Numbered from the stretch's first letter, positions 44,694 through 54,091 are shown. The stretch: DNA of 64,000 bases from Rhizobium rosettiformans (GCF_016806065.1 NZ_CP032405.1:248001-312000), one strand, 5' to 3'. Notes: generated by a model not told the origin, from the letters alone. Program-made: numbers and translations.

Positions 44694-46220
44694 CTAGCTC
44701 GCCATCTGCCGTTTCAGGCCGGCGGCGTAGCGCATGATCGTTTGTTCGTTGATGTCCTCGCCCTCGAGCAGACCGACCATGTGTCCCTCGCGCATCACGG
44801 CCACCCGCGTGCAAAGACCGATCACCTCGGGCATCTCAGAGGAGATGACGATGATCGAGCGTCCCTCGCGGGCGAGCGCTGCGATGAAATGATAGATCTG
44901 CTGCTTGGTGCCGACATCGATGCCGCGTGTCGGCTCATCAATGATGATGATCTGGGGCTCGACTTCCATGATCTTGGCAAGCAGCAGCTTCTGCTGGTTG
45001 CCGCCTGACATGCGCCCCACTCTCACCTTGTCGTCGCGCACGCGGATATCGAAGCGGCGCTTTGCACGCGCCATCGCCTTCGCCTCGCTGCCGGGATCGA
45101 GGTAGCCGTGGCGCACATGATTGTCCATCGACTGCAGCGTCAGGTTGGCCGTCATGCCCTCGCCAAGCAACAGGCCCTTGCCCTTGCGGTCTTTGGTCAT
45201 GTAGGCGAGCCCGCGCCGGTTCGCTTCGCGGAAATCACCGGCGTTAAGCACGGCACCCTTGAGCCTGACCTCGCCGGACAGACGCGGACGCAGACCCGCC
45301 ACCGCCTCCATCAGCTCGGTGCGGCCTGACCCGATCAGGCCGGAAAAGCCGAGCACTTCGCCACGCTTCAGCTCGAAGCTGGCGTTCTTCACAAACCCTG
45401 TCGTTAAATCCCGCACGGAAAGCACGATCTCTTCGTCGACATTGGGTTCATGCTTGGTCGGATAGAGGCTCGACAATTCACGACCAACCATCAGCTGGGC
45501 AATCGCCTCGCTGTCGAGCGCTGACGTCGGGGCGGTCTTGACCCACTGGCCGTCGCGCAGCACCGTCACCCTGTCGGTGAGCTCCATCACTTCGTCCAGC
45601 TTGTGGGAAACGAAGACGAAGCTCGTTCCACGCGCCCGCAGTTTGCGCACCTGATCGAACAACACTTCGGTTTCGTCACGCGACAGAACGGCCGTCGGCT
45701 CGTCCATGAAGACAATGCGCGCCTTGCGGCTGATCGCCTTGGCAATCTCGACCATCTGCTTGTCGGCAACCGCCAACGAACTGATCAGTGCATTCTCGTC
45801 GATCCTGGAGCCGAGCTGGTCGAGCACACGCCGCGCCTCCGCCCGCATTGTTGCGCGGTCGAGCAGACCGAAGCGCGTGACTTCGCGACCGAGAAACAGG
45901 CTCTCCGTGACGGTCAGATGGTCGGCAAGATTGAATTCCTGGTGGATGAGCACGATGCCGAGTGCCTCAGCCGCTCCATTGGCTGGCAGCGTCACGGGCT
46001 CGCCGTCCAGCAGGATGCGACCGGCAGTTGCCTGCTCGAAACCTGAGAGTATTTTCACCAGCGTCGATTTGCCAGCACCATTCTCGCCCATGAGCGCGTG
46101 AACCTCGCCCGGCAAGACGTCGAAGTCCACGCTGAACAGCACCTGGACTTCGCCAAATGATTTGGAAATTCGCTCCGCCACGAGCACGGGTGTCCGCGCC
46201 TCGCCCCCAGCCAATGTCAT
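44694..46220 (-). CDS. Sugar ABC importer ATPase (RbsA type, double domain)
   Basis: The 508-residue protein has two ATPase domains: first Walker A GENGAGKST and signature-like SSLAVADKQMVEIAKAIS, second GLIGSGRTEL and SGGNQQKLLLAK, the usual RbsA pattern in which the second domain has a degenerate P-loop. It powers the importer. GGGGAGG precedes the ATG. It is the first gene of the operon, divergent from the LacI gene over a double operator. Confidence 0.9.
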   Translation of the reverse strand: MTLAGGEARTPVLVAERISKSFGEVQVLFSVDFDVLPGEVHALMGENGAGKSTLVKILSGFEQATAGRILLDGEPVTLPANGAAEALGIVLIHQEFNLADHLTVTESLFLGREVTRFGLLDRATMRAEARRVLDQLGSRIDENALISSLAVADKQMVEIAKAISRKARIVFMDEPTAVLSRDETEVLFDQVRKLRARGTSFVFVSHKLDEVMELTDRVTVLRDGQWVKTAPTSALDSEAIAQLMVGRELSSLYPTKHEPNVDEEIVLSVRDLTTGFVKNASFELKRGEVLGFSGLIGSGRTELMEAVAGLRPRLSGEVRLKGAVLNAGDFREANRRGLAYMTKDRKGKGLLLGEGMTANLTLQSMDNHVRHGYLDPGSEAKAMARAKRRFDIRVRDDKVRVGRMSGGNQQKLLLAKIMEVEPQIIIIDEPTRGIDVGTKQQIYHFIAALAREGRSIIVISSEMPEVIGLCTRVAVMREGHMVGLLEGEDINEQTIMRYAAGLKRQMAS

Positions 46221-46260
46221 GCAATCCTCCCCAGCGGCTCCTCAACCGCCATGCCATTTG

Positions 46261-46295
46261 TGTAAACCTTTACATGCCCGATGTAAAGGTTTACA
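46261..46295. promoter_or_regulatory. Nested double LacI-type operator
   Basis: TGTAAACCTTTACAT (46261-46275) and ATGTAAAGGTTTACA (46281-46295) are each near-palindromes (TGTAAA-N2-TTTACA) and are perfect inverted copies of one another with a five-base spacer. The 35-base block lies between the divergent ATPase and LacI genes, the natural control site for both. Confidence 0.8.
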
Positions 46296-46396
46296 TCATC
46301 ACATCACGGAGAGTTTTTGTTCCCTTTCCGCTTTCGCAGCTGAGGCTGGGAATGTAAGGTCTCCAACGATTCCAGACGGATAGGGGATAAGGGCGC

Positions 46397-47416
46397 GTGC
46401 CGGACACAGCACCAGCGACGATCGAGGACGTGGCGCGCATCGCGGAAGTGTCGATCGCGACGGTCAGTCGTGCGATCCACACCCCCGACAAGGTGGCGAA
46501 ATCGACCCGCCAGCGGGTGAACCAAGCGATTGCCATCACCGGCTACACGACCAATGCCATGGCGCGCTCGCTGCGCATGGGCCGGTCGAACATGATCCTG
46601 ATCCTCGCCCCCGATATCGGTGATCCGAACTTTTCCTCGACCCTCATCGGGCTGGAAAACGAGGCGCGTGCCCATGGCTTCGGCGTCCTGATCGGTCACA
46701 CCCAGAACGACCCCGAACGCGGGCTGGAATATCTGAAATTCTTAAGCTCCGGCCAGGCGACGGGCCTGGTACTCTTCACCGGCCACGAACCCTTCGGCCA
46801 TCAGGTGGTCGGCCAGCGGCTTCCCCCCTCCGTCGCCGTCTTCGAACCGGTGTTCGGCTCGAAGATCTCCTATGTCGGCGTCGATGATGTGGCCGGCGCC
46901 CGCAAGGCGGCTGAACATCTGCTGTCAGCTGGCCACCGCGCAATCGCCTTCATCGGCGACAGCAAGACGCGGCTTGGCCACCAGCGCCGCCGCCAGGGGT
47001 TCGACAAGGCGCTCGATGCCGCCCGCATCCCGCCGAACCAGCGCTTCGTGCTGGAAGGCGAAGGCACGATCGAAAGCGGACGACTTGCCGTCGAGCAGCT
47101 CTTCATGCGCGATCAGCTTCCGACAGCCTTCATGTGCGTCAATGATGCGACCGCCGTCGGAGTGATCAACGGCCTGACCGCCCGCGGCTACGACCTGCCG
47201 CATGATTTCTCCGTCATCGGCTTCGACGACGTGCCCCAGGCGACCTATGTGAACCCCGCGCTCACGACCATCCGCCAGCCCCGCACGGCGATTGGCCGCC
47301 AGGCCATGTCGCTGCTCATCAAGTCACTCGCCGAGCGACCGACAGAGCGCCAGGAAATCCTGCTGATGCCGGACCTGATCGTGCGCGGCTCGGTGACCGG
47401 ACCGGCCAAACGCTAG
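46397..47416 (+). CDS. LacI-family transcriptional regulator of the sugar cluster
   Basis: The 339-residue protein has the LacI helix-turn-helix (TIEDVARIAEVSIATVSRAI, residues 8-27), hinge, and a sugar-sensing domain starting MILILAPDIGDPNFSSTLIG. It starts at GTG (46397) after GGATAAGGG. It should bind the nested operator upstream and control the divergent sugar importer operon; the -10 operator before the TIM-barrel gene is similar in type but has a CG centre, so it may or may not share this regulator. Confidence 0.88.
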   Translation: MPDTAPATIEDVARIAEVSIATVSRAIHTPDKVAKSTRQRVNQAIAITGYTTNAMARSLRMGRSNMILILAPDIGDPNFSSTLIGLENEARAHGFGVLIGHTQNDPERGLEYLKFLSSGQATGLVLFTGHEPFGHQVVGQRLPPSVAVFEPVFGSKISYVGVDDVAGARKAAEHLLSAGHRAIAFIGDSKTRLGHQRRRQGFDKALDAARIPPNQRFVLEGEGTIESGRLAVEQLFMRDQLPTAFMCVNDATAVGVINGLTARGYDLPHDFSVIGFDDVPQATYVNPALTTIRQPRTAIGRQAMSLLIKSLAERPTERQEILLMPDLIVRGSVTGPAKR

Positions 47417-47536
47417 CCTCGCCGTCTCGCGTCACCTGGTGCCGATGGACCCATCTTCGGTCTGGGCCGTTGACCGACATACCCCTATATTGGCAGTTCG
47501 AAAGCCCGCCTCTGCCTCAGCAACCGGAAACCCCAG

Positions 47537-48019
47537 ATGAGTGTCGCCTTCACCAAGGAAGAAAGTTCGGAAACCGCCGCAGAAACCCATCTGCCGGACC
47601 GCCCGATCTCGCCCCATCCGAACCTGGTGACGGCGACAGGCCTGAAGCTCCTGCAGGCTCAGGCGGATGAGGCCCGCGCCGCCTATCTGGCGGCACAGGT
47701 GGTCGAGGACATCAACGAGCGTCGACGCCAGTCGGCCGTGCCCTATCGTGATCTCAAATACCTGACGGAGCGGCTGCACACCGCCCAGGTGATCCCGGAT
47801 CCGGTCGACAACACGGTCGTTGCCTTTGGTAGCAAGGTCACCTTCGAACGCGATGACGGCCGCGTGCAGACATACCGGATCGTCGGTGAGGACGAGGCGG
47901 ACCCAAAGACGGGCTCGATCTCCTTTGTCTCGCCGGTCGCAAGCCAGCTGATGGGAAAGAGTGTGGGCGATGTGGTGACGGTCGGCGACCAGGAGCTAGA
48001 GATCACGGCAATCGCTTGA
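47537..48019 (+). CDS. GreA/GreB-family transcription elongation factor-like protein
   Basis: The 160-residue protein has the two GreA parts: an N-terminal coiled coil (about 30-85) with the tip DINE (D58/E61), which keeps the acidic pair that acts in the RNA polymerase secondary channel, and a C-terminal domain with VTFERDDGRVQTYRIVGEDE and SFVSPVASQLMGKSVGDVV. The first 28 residues are an extra low-complexity extension. GreA-type factors rescue backtracked polymerase. It is likely an additional paralogue; the housekeeping greA is not in the window. No operon partner. Confidence 0.75.
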   Translation: MSVAFTKEESSETAAETHLPDRPISPHPNLVTATGLKLLQAQADEARAAYLAAQVVEDINERRRQSAVPYRDLKYLTERLHTAQVIPDPVDNTVVAFGSKVTFERDDGRVQTYRIVGEDEADPKTGSISFVSPVASQLMGKSVGDVVTVGDQELEITAIA

Positions 48020-48049
48020 AGGCCGGCCGTCGAGCGACGTGTTCACCAT

Positions 48050-48195
48050 CGTCATCCTCGGGCTCGTCCCGAGGATCTATTGCCGCCTGCCGGAACCTCG
48101 ACTCTTCGGGCAACTGCCGAGCCCGCCCGGCCTTCCTGAATCGTCCAAGGCGCGACCACCCTTGGTAGATCCTCGGGACAAGCACGAGGATGACG
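48050..48195. repeat. Inverted-repeat element, 146 bp (MITE-like)
   Basis: A 29-base arm at 48050-48078 beginning CGTCATCCTCGG and a 29-base arm at 48167-48195 are complementary apart from two mismatches. The interior has no gene-like frame. The arm type is a known sort of dispersed repeat in rhizobial genomes, from memory. The element lies between the Gre gene and the xylA terminator. Confidence 0.7.
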
Positions 48196-48210
48196 GCCGT
48201 GCAGGAATGC

Positions 48211-48240
48211 AAAAGGCCGGGACGCTTTCGCGCCCCGGCC
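48211..48240 (-). terminator. Terminator after xylA
   Basis: GGCCGGGACGC (48215-48225) pairs with GCGCCCCGGCC (48230-48240) with one mismatch around a four-base loop; on the minus strand TTTT follows. Confidence 0.75.
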
Positions 48241-48263
48241 CCAATCGCACTTAAACCCTCAGA

Positions 48264-49574
48264 TCAAACGTAGCGATTGACCACGTTTTCCAGCAGTTCC
48301 TGCTTGCCGGACACAGGCTGCGGGTTGACGTTCTGGGCTTCGACGCGGGCAGCGATGGCGTCGAGGCTTTCTTCGCCGCGCAGCATCTTCTGGTTCTCGG
48401 CCTTGTCCCAACCGGCATAACGCGAGCCAAGCGGGCCGGACAGCGCCTTGTCTTCCACCATCTTGGCAGCAGCCTTCAGGCCGCGGGCGCAGCAGTCCAT
48501 ACCGCCGATATGGCCGATCAGCAGGTCTTCGGCGTCGAGCGACTGACGGCGCAGCTTGGCGTCGAAGTTGGTGCCACCCGTCGTGAAGCCGCCGGCCTGC
48601 AGGACCTGGTAATAGGCCAGCGCCATTTCCGGGACATTGTTCGGGAACTGGTCGGTATCCCAGCCGGACTGGTAGTCGTTGCGGTTCATGTCGATCGAAC
48701 CGAAGATGCCGAGCGCATTGGCGAGCGCCAGCTCGTGCTCGAAGGAGTGGCCGGCGAGGATCGCGTGGCCCTGCTCGATGTTGACCTTCACTTCGTTTTC
48801 GAGGCCGTAACGCTTCAGGAAGCCATAAACGGTCGCGACGTCGTAGTCATACTGGTGCTTCGACGGCTCCTGCGGCTTCGGCTCGATCAGGATCGCGCCC
48901 TTGAAGCCGATCTTGTGCTTGTATTCGACGACGAGGTTGAGGAAACGGCCCATCTGGTCGAGTTCGCGTCCGAGGTCGGTGTTGAGCAGTGTCTCATAGC
49001 CTTCGCGGCCGCCCCACAGCACATAGTTCTCGCCGCCGAGCTTCAGCGTCGCGTCCATGCAGGTCTTTACGGTCGCAGCAGCGAAGGCAAAGACGTCAGG
49101 ATCCGGGTTGGTGGCTGCACCCGACATATAGCGGCGATGCGAGAACATGTTCGCCGTGCCCCAGAGAAGCTTGACGCCGGTCTCTTCCTGCTTCCCAGCA
49201 AAGTAGTCGACGATCTCGTTGAGGTTCTTCGTGTTCTCGGCGAAGCTATTGCCTTCGGGGCGAACATCGGCGTCGTGGAAGCAGTAATAGGGCGTGCCGA
49301 GCAGCTGGAAGAATTCGAAGGCAACATCGGCCTTCATCTTCGCCGCAGCCATCGTATCTTCGAACCACGGACGCTCAAACGTGTTGCCGCCGAACGGGTC
49401 GGTGCCCGGCCAGACGAAGGTGTGCCAATAGGCAACCGCAAACCGCAGATGGTCTTCCATGCGCTTGCCAAGGACGACTTCGTCCGGATTGTAGTGGCGG
49501 AAGGCCAGCGGGTTTGCGCTGCCTTCGCCTTCATATTTGATCTTCTGGATATTGCCGAAGAAACCTGTGCTCAT
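48264..49574 (-). CDS. xylA: Xylose isomerase
   Basis: The 436-residue enzyme is a class II xylose isomerase, converting D-xylose to D-xylulose. Visible: [14 protein letters not shown], the catalytic His in [13 protein letters not shown], the metal-site Glu in [17 protein letters not shown] and [18 protein letters not shown]. Length fits class II. AAGGAGG precedes the ATG at 49574; the longest frame starts 11 codons earlier. It follows xylB on the same strand after a repeat-filled gap and probably belongs to the same transcript. Confidence 0.95.
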   Translation of the reverse strand: MSTGFFGNIQKIKYEGEGSANPLAFRHYNPDEVVLGKRMEDHLRFAVAYWHTFVWPGTDPFGGNTFERPWFEDTMAAAKMKADVAFEFFQLLGTPYYCFHDADVRPEGNSFAENTKNLNEIVDYFAGKQEETGVKLLWGTANMFSHRRYMSGAATNPDPDVFAFAAATVKTCMDATLKLGGENYVLWGGREGYETLLNTDLGRELDQMGRFLNLVVEYKHKIGFKGAILIEPKPQEPSKHQYDYDVATVYGFLKRYGLENEVKVNIEQGHAILAGHSFEHELALANALGIFGSIDMNRNDYQSGWDTDQFPNNVPEMALAYYQVLQAGGFTTGGTNFDAKLRRQSLDAEDLLIGHIGGMDCCARGLKAAAKMVEDKALSGPLGSRYAGWDKAENQKMLRGEESLDAIAARVEAQNVNPQPVSGKQELLENVVNRYV

Positions 49575-49603
49575 GGGTAGTCCTCCTTGGTGTGTTTGTG
49601 TTT

Positions 49604-49800
49604 CCACCCTCCCCTTGAGGGGGAGGGTCGGACCGTAAGGTCCGGGGTGGGTTGATTGCCGTGCAGCCCCTCATCCCCGGCGCAATGGCATTGCGCCTGA
49701 CCTGCCGGCACCTTCTCCCCGTGAACGGGGAGAAGGACATGCGCCGCCGCTGTTACCGTCCCCTCTCCCCGCCTGCGGGGAGAGGGTCAGGGTGAGGGGC
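49604..49800. repeat. Palindromic repeat block between xylA and xylB
   Basis: The gap carries at least three hairpin units: CCCTCCCCTTGAGGGGGAGG near 49605, a CTTCTCCCCGTGAACGGGGAG unit near 49712-49736, and CCTCTCCCCGCCTGCGGGG near 49762-49785. They match in style the blocks at 39.2 kb and 59.1 kb. There is no gene; the units may act as processing or weak termination sites within the xyl transcript. Confidence 0.6.
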
Positions 49801-49807
49801 AAATCTT

Positions 49808-51256
49808 TCAAATCCCCCGGATCGCCGGATAAAGCGCCCGGTAGCGTCCATAGGCTGCCTCGTAAGCAGAGCTGAGCGCCTTGACCGGCTCGACCGTCTC
49901 CGCCGTCTCCGGCGCGGTGCAAACCGACAGCGGGTCCGCACCCGTGGCCGCAATCAGTCCGAGCCTTGCCGCCCCGAAGGCAGCACCGAAATCGCCGTCG
50001 GCGGGAATGTCGACCGGCATATCAAGCGCGGTGGCGATCGAAGACAGCCAGTAGCGGGAACGCGAGCCGCCGCCGATCGCCGTCACCCGGTCGATCTTCG
50101 TGCCGGCAGACTTCAGCGCCTCCAAGCTGTCGCGGATGGCGAAGGTCACGCCTTCCAGCACGGCCTGGGTCAGCACGACGCGATCGCTTTCATGGCCGAG
50201 CCCGATAAAGGCGCCCCGGATCTTCGCGTCATTATGCGGTGTGCGTTCACCCGAGAGATAGGGCAGGAAGGTGACGCCCGTCGGCGCCTTGAGTGCGTCG
50301 CCGAGTTCGCTGGTAAGCTCCCCGGCCGACTTGCCGGTCACGCCGGAATGCCAGTTGAGAGCGTCGGTCGCCGACAGGATGACACCCATCTGGTGCCAGG
50401 TCTTGGGCAGCGCATGGCAGAACGCATGCACGGCACTTTCCGGCTTCGGCAGATAGGAGCCGTTGGCGGCAAAAAGGACACCCGACGTGCCAAGCGAGAC
50501 AAAGGCCTGACCTTCGGCGACGGTACCCATGCCGCAGGCTGACGCCGCGTTGTCCCCTGCCCCGCCGGCAACCACCACGTCAGAGCCGAGGCCCCATTTC
50601 TCAGCCAGTTCGGCGCGCAATGTGCCAGCGCGATCGGTGCCCTCGACGAGACCCGGCATCTGCTCGACGGTCAACCCCGTTGCCTCCAGCAGTTCCGGAG
50701 ACCAGGCACGCTTGCCGGTATCGAGCCAGCTGGTGCCGGCCGAATCCGACATGTCGGAGAGATATTCCCCCGTCAGCCAGAGACGCAGGTAATCCTTCGG
50801 CAGAAGAACCTTGGCGACCTTGGCAAAGGTCTCAGGTTCGTTGTTCTTCACCCAGGCGAGTTTCGGGGCTGTAAAGCCTGGGAAAACGATATTGCCGGTG
50901 AGCGCCCGGAAGCGCGGATCGGCATCGAGGCTTGCCGCTTCCGCATGGCTTCGGGTGTCGTTCCAGAGAATGCAGGGCCTGAGCACCCGATCCTTGGCGT
51001 CGATGAGCGTTGCACCATGCATATGGCCGGATAGGCCGATGCCCTTCACCGCGGCAAGTTCTTGTGGATGCGAGGCCTTCAGCGCCGCAACAGCCTCTTC
51101 GGTCGCACGCAGCCAGTCGCCCGGCGCCTGCTCCGACCAACCGGGATGCGGCCGCTGCACGGTGAGACCGGCATGGCCGACACCGACCACCTTCTGGTCG
51201 CCGTCGATCAGCATCGCCTTGACGCTGGATGTGCCGAGATCCAAACCAAGATACAT
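49808..51256 (-). CDS. xylB: Xylulokinase
   Basis: The 482-residue FGGY-family kinase phosphorylates D-xylulose. Visible: the phosphate loop LGLDLGTSSVKAMLID at the start, GLSGHMHG, the ADP-binding VAGGAGDNAASACGMG and SLGTSGVLFAANG, and the family signature IGGGSRSRYWLSSIATALD near the end. GGAGGACA precedes the ATG. It lies 23 bases after a LacI-type regulator and upstream of xylA, so the order regulator-xylB-xylA forms one operon. Confidence 0.95.
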   Translation of the reverse strand: MYLGLDLGTSSVKAMLIDGDQKVVGVGHAGLTVQRPHPGWSEQAPGDWLRATEEAVAALKASHPQELAAVKGIGLSGHMHGATLIDAKDRVLRPCILWNDTRSHAEAASLDADPRFRALTGNIVFPGFTAPKLAWVKNNEPETFAKVAKVLLPKDYLRLWLTGEYLSDMSDSAGTSWLDTGKRAWSPELLEATGLTVEQMPGLVEGTDRAGTLRAELAEKWGLGSDVVVAGGAGDNAASACGMGTVAEGQAFVSLGTSGVLFAANGSYLPKPESAVHAFCHALPKTWHQMGVILSATDALNWHSGVTGKSAGELTSELGDALKAPTGVTFLPYLSGERTPHNDAKIRGAFIGLGHESDRVVLTQAVLEGVTFAIRDSLEALKSAGTKIDRVTAIGGGSRSRYWLSSIATALDMPVDIPADGDFGAAFGAARLGLIAATGADPLSVCTAPETAETVEPVKALSSAYEAAYGRYRALYPAIRGI

Positions 51257-51279
51257 GGGTGTCCTCCATTCCTCTGCCT

Positions 51280-52305
51280 TCAGGGCAGATTGTCCTTCAA
51301 GAATATGTCGATACGAATGCGCTCCTGGGCGGCCACGACAGGCAGACCGTCGGCCTTGGCCTTCAGCACACGAATGGCGCTGCGCACCTCGTGGCCGGCA
51401 TCCTGGTTGAGCACGGCATCGATGAGGCCCGATTGCAGCGCCCCGCGCGTCGTCTCCGTCAGTTCATGGGCGATGACCACCGGACGGCTTCCCGCCGGCT
51501 GCCGTTCCAGCGCCCTGACGAGCCCGCGATTGCCGGCACCGAGACTGTAGAGTGCGACGATGTCACTTCGGTTCGCAAAGAGCGCGGAGACCTGGCGCTC
51601 GACAACCACGGGATCGTCACGCCCTTCGATGACGGGCAAGACTGCAAGCCCAGGGAAATCCTGCGCTATGACGGAAGCGAAGGCCTCGCAGCGCTCGCGA
51701 TGGTCGCGCACCAGCATGGAGCCAGCGAGCACGGCAACCTTGCCATCACGTCCGGCCGCGAAGCGCCCGAGCAGGCTCGCTGCGGTTCGCCCGGCAGCGG
51801 CATTGTCGATGCCGGCATAATGATCCCGCTCTGCGCCAGAGAGATCGGAAACGAGGGTGACGAGCGGAATGCCGGCAGACACGATCTCCAAGGCAGCGGC
51901 CGCCACCTCGGGCGCATCGACGGCGACAAAGGCGATCCCGGACGGCTGCTCGGCTGCGGCATGCCGCAGCGCTTTCGCCAGAGCATCGGCATCGAAGGCC
52001 GGGACGTCGATAAGCCGGATCGTGATCCGCTCGACGCCTGCGCGTTCCCGCGCCTCGTCGATCGAAAGCCTCAAGCCCCTCATGAAGGAATTGTCGTTCG
52101 AGGGAATGATGAAGGTCAGCGGATAGATCCGCCCCTTGGCAAGGTTCGCCGCTGCCACGTCGCGCACGAAACCGAGCTCGCTGACAGCCTGATCCACCTT
52201 CTCGCGCGTGCGCGCGCTGACCCCCGGCCGCCGGTTCAACACCCGGTCGACGGTGGCAAGGCTGACGCCCGCGCGGCTGGCAATGTCGTGGACAGTCGGC
52301 TTCAT
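51280..52305 (-). CDS. LacI-family regulator of the xyl operon
   Basis: The 341-residue protein has the LacI helix-turn-helix (TVHDIASRAGVSLATVDRVL, residues 4-23), hinge, and a sensor domain starting LTFIIPSNDNSFMRGL. GGAGGAGA precedes the ATG at 52305. Position at the head of the xylB-xylA transcript makes it the likely xylose repressor, though its ligand is not proven; other members of this branch sense inositol or related sugars. A dyad operator lies just upstream. Confidence 0.85.
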   Translation of the reverse strand: MKPTVHDIASRAGVSLATVDRVLNRRPGVSARTREKVDQAVSELGFVRDVAAANLAKGRIYPLTFIIPSNDNSFMRGLRLSIDEARERAGVERITIRLIDVPAFDADALAKALRHAAAEQPSGIAFVAVDAPEVAAAALEIVSAGIPLVTLVSDLSGAERDHYAGIDNAAAGRTAASLLGRFAAGRDGKVAVLAGSMLVRDHRERCEAFASVIAQDFPGLAVLPVIEGRDDPVVVERQVSALFANRSDIVALYSLGAGNRGLVRALERQPAGSRPVVIAHELTETTRGALQSGLIDAVLNQDAGHEVRSAIRVLKAKADGLPVVAAQERIRIDIFLKDNLP

Positions 52306-52339
52306 TCTCTCCTCCGGCGCCTGTCCTACACGGGCGAAT

Positions 52340-52374
52340 GAGGTACGTAAATCAGAATTTGACGTACGTACCTC
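52340..52374. promoter_or_regulatory. Candidate xyl operator
   Basis: GAGGTACGTA (52340-52349) and TACGTACCTC (52365-52374) are perfect ten-base arms, 15 bases apart, 35 bases upstream of the LacI start. The TACGTA core differs from the TGTAAA type of the other cluster, which fits a different regulator. Confidence 0.65.
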
Positions 52375-52382
52375 TTTTGCTC

Positions 52383-52416
52383 GAAAAAAAGACCGCCTCA
52401 ACATGTGAGGCGGTCT
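52383..52416 (-). terminator. Strong terminator, reading leftward, upstream of the MFS gene stop
   Basis: AGACCGCCTCA (52390-52400) pairs perfectly with TGAGGCGGTCT (52406-52416). On the minus strand a run of seven T follows. It ends transcripts of the MFS gene (stop at 52474) before they reach the xyl regulator. Confidence 0.85.
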
Positions 52417-52473
52417 GAGCCTTGGAGATCAACGGAGAGCCTGGACCCGCAAGCTTACCCAGGCATGGTGGTG

Positions 52474-54057
52474 TCAGTGGCCGGCGCCAGCGGGTGCCGC
52501 ACCCTTCGGCTTCTTCAGCAGCAGCACCATGAACACCAGCGCAACGAAGAGTATCGTCAGCCCCATGAACACATCCATGAAGGACAGCAGCCAGGCCTGC
52601 TGCGTCACCACACCCGAGAGCTTCTTGATCGCCACCGCCGTGCCATCGAGGCCATAGCTGTCGTAGTTAGCACCGACGCTGGCGAGCCAATCGAGCGCTG
52701 CCTGGTTGCTCCAGGAAAGCTGCTCGGAAAGACGCGCATAATGGTCGTCCGAGCGCTGTGTCAGCATCGTGTTGATGATCGCGAGCCCCACCGCCCCGCC
52801 TAGGTTGCGGGTCAGATTGAACAGGCCGGACGCATTCTTGATACGATCAGGCGGCAGCGTGCCGAGCGCCAGGTTGTTGATCGGCACCATGCAGATCATC
52901 AGCGAGCAACCACGCAGGATCTGCGGCACCAGCAGTTCGTAGAAGTCCCAGTCTGCCGTGATCCCGGTCATCATGTAGGTGCCAAGCGCGAAGCCGGAAA
53001 AACCGATCATCATCATCACGCGCGGATCGAGCTTGTTCGACAGCGCACCCGCCACCGGCGCGGTGAGGAACATCGCAGCGCCCGAGACGAACATGGTCTC
53101 CCCGATCATCAGCGAGTCGTAACCTCTGATACGCCCGAGATAGAGGGGATAGAGATAGGTAAGACCATAGAGGCCGACACCCATGACAAAGGAGAACAGC
53201 GAGCCGAAGGCGAAATTGACGTTGGAAAAGGCCCTGAGGTCCACGACCGGCAATTCGACCTTGAACACGCGCCAGAAGAAGATCGCCCCACCGATGACCA
53301 TCGCAACGGTCCCGAGCACGATGTGGTGGTCGTTGAACCAGTCCTTGTTGTTGCCCTCTTCCAGCACGAATTCCATCGTGCCGAGGAAGACGGCCATTGA
53401 GGCCAGTCCCCACCAGTCGAACTTCTTCAGAAGCTTGAGGTCCGGCTTGTCGAAATCGATCAGGCTCCAGGCGGCAGCAGCTACCAGGATCCCCGGGATC
53501 ACATTGATGAGGAACAGCCAGTGCCACGACATCGCATGGCTGATATAGCCGCCGATCGTCGGGCCGATAGTGGGCGCCAGCGTCGCGACGAGACCGACCA
53601 TCGGCGAGACGATGTTGCGCTTGGACGGCGGGAAGATGGTGAAGGCAGCCGCGAAGACGGACGGGATCATGCCGCCGCCGATAAAGCCCTGGATCGCGCG
53701 GTAGACGATCATCTGCTCGATATTGGTGGCCGTCGCGCAGAGCGCACTGGCGAGCGTGAATCCCGCCGCGCAGAACGTGAAGAGCACGCGGGTGGAGACG
53801 ATCCGGGCCAGTACACCAGAGAGCGGGATCATGATCACTTCGGCGATCAGATAGGAGGTCTGCACCCAAGCCACCTCGTCGGATCCGGCCCCGAGACCGG
53901 CCTGGATTTCGGCAAGCGAGGCCGAGACAATCTGGATGTCGAGGATCGACATGAACATGCCGAACACCATCGCCAGGAAGGCGAAGACGCGTTTCGGATC
54001 CATCCGCTCCTCGGCAGGTGCCGAGGGCGCGATGGCTGTTGAGGTGATTGCGGCCAT
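52474..54057 (-). CDS. DHA2-family multidrug efflux transporter (EmrB type)
   Basis: The 527-residue membrane protein has 14 predicted helices and the DHA2 pattern: FAFLAMVFGMFMSILDIQIV, DEVAWVQTSYLIAEVIMIPL, AIQGFIGGGMIPSVFA and GPTIGGYISHAMSWHWLF. With EmrA and an outer membrane channel it should export drugs or toxins using the proton gradient. The start at 54057 follows AAGGG. It lies 34 bases after the EmrA-like gene, same strand, so both form one operon. The C-terminus ends in a Lys/Pro/Ala-rich tail. Confidence 0.92.
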   Translation of the reverse strand: MAAITSTAIAPSAPAEERMDPKRVFAFLAMVFGMFMSILDIQIVSASLAEIQAGLGAGSDEVAWVQTSYLIAEVIMIPLSGVLARIVSTRVLFTFCAAGFTLASALCATATNIEQMIVYRAIQGFIGGGMIPSVFAAAFTIFPPSKRNIVSPMVGLVATLAPTIGPTIGGYISHAMSWHWLFLINVIPGILVAAAAWSLIDFDKPDLKLLKKFDWWGLASMAVFLGTMEFVLEEGNNKDWFNDHHIVLGTVAMVIGGAIFFWRVFKVELPVVDLRAFSNVNFAFGSLFSFVMGVGLYGLTYLYPLYLGRIRGYDSLMIGETMFVSGAAMFLTAPVAGALSNKLDPRVMMMIGFSGFALGTYMMTGITADWDFYELLVPQILRGCSLMICMVPINNLALGTLPPDRIKNASGLFNLTRNLGGAVGLAIINTMLTQRSDDHYARLSEQLSWSNQAALDWLASVGANYDSYGLDGTAVAIKKLSGVVTQQAWLLSFMDVFMGLTILFVALVFMVLLLKKPKGAAPAGAGH

Positions 54058-54091
54058 GACACGGCCCTTTCGATAACGTCAGCCGGTGGTG

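Noticed and set aside
47537..48019. Loss of the acidic tip in the Gre-like protein
   Set aside because: At first the tip seemed degenerate, but DINE keeps the Asp and Glu in the D-x-x-E spacing of GreA.
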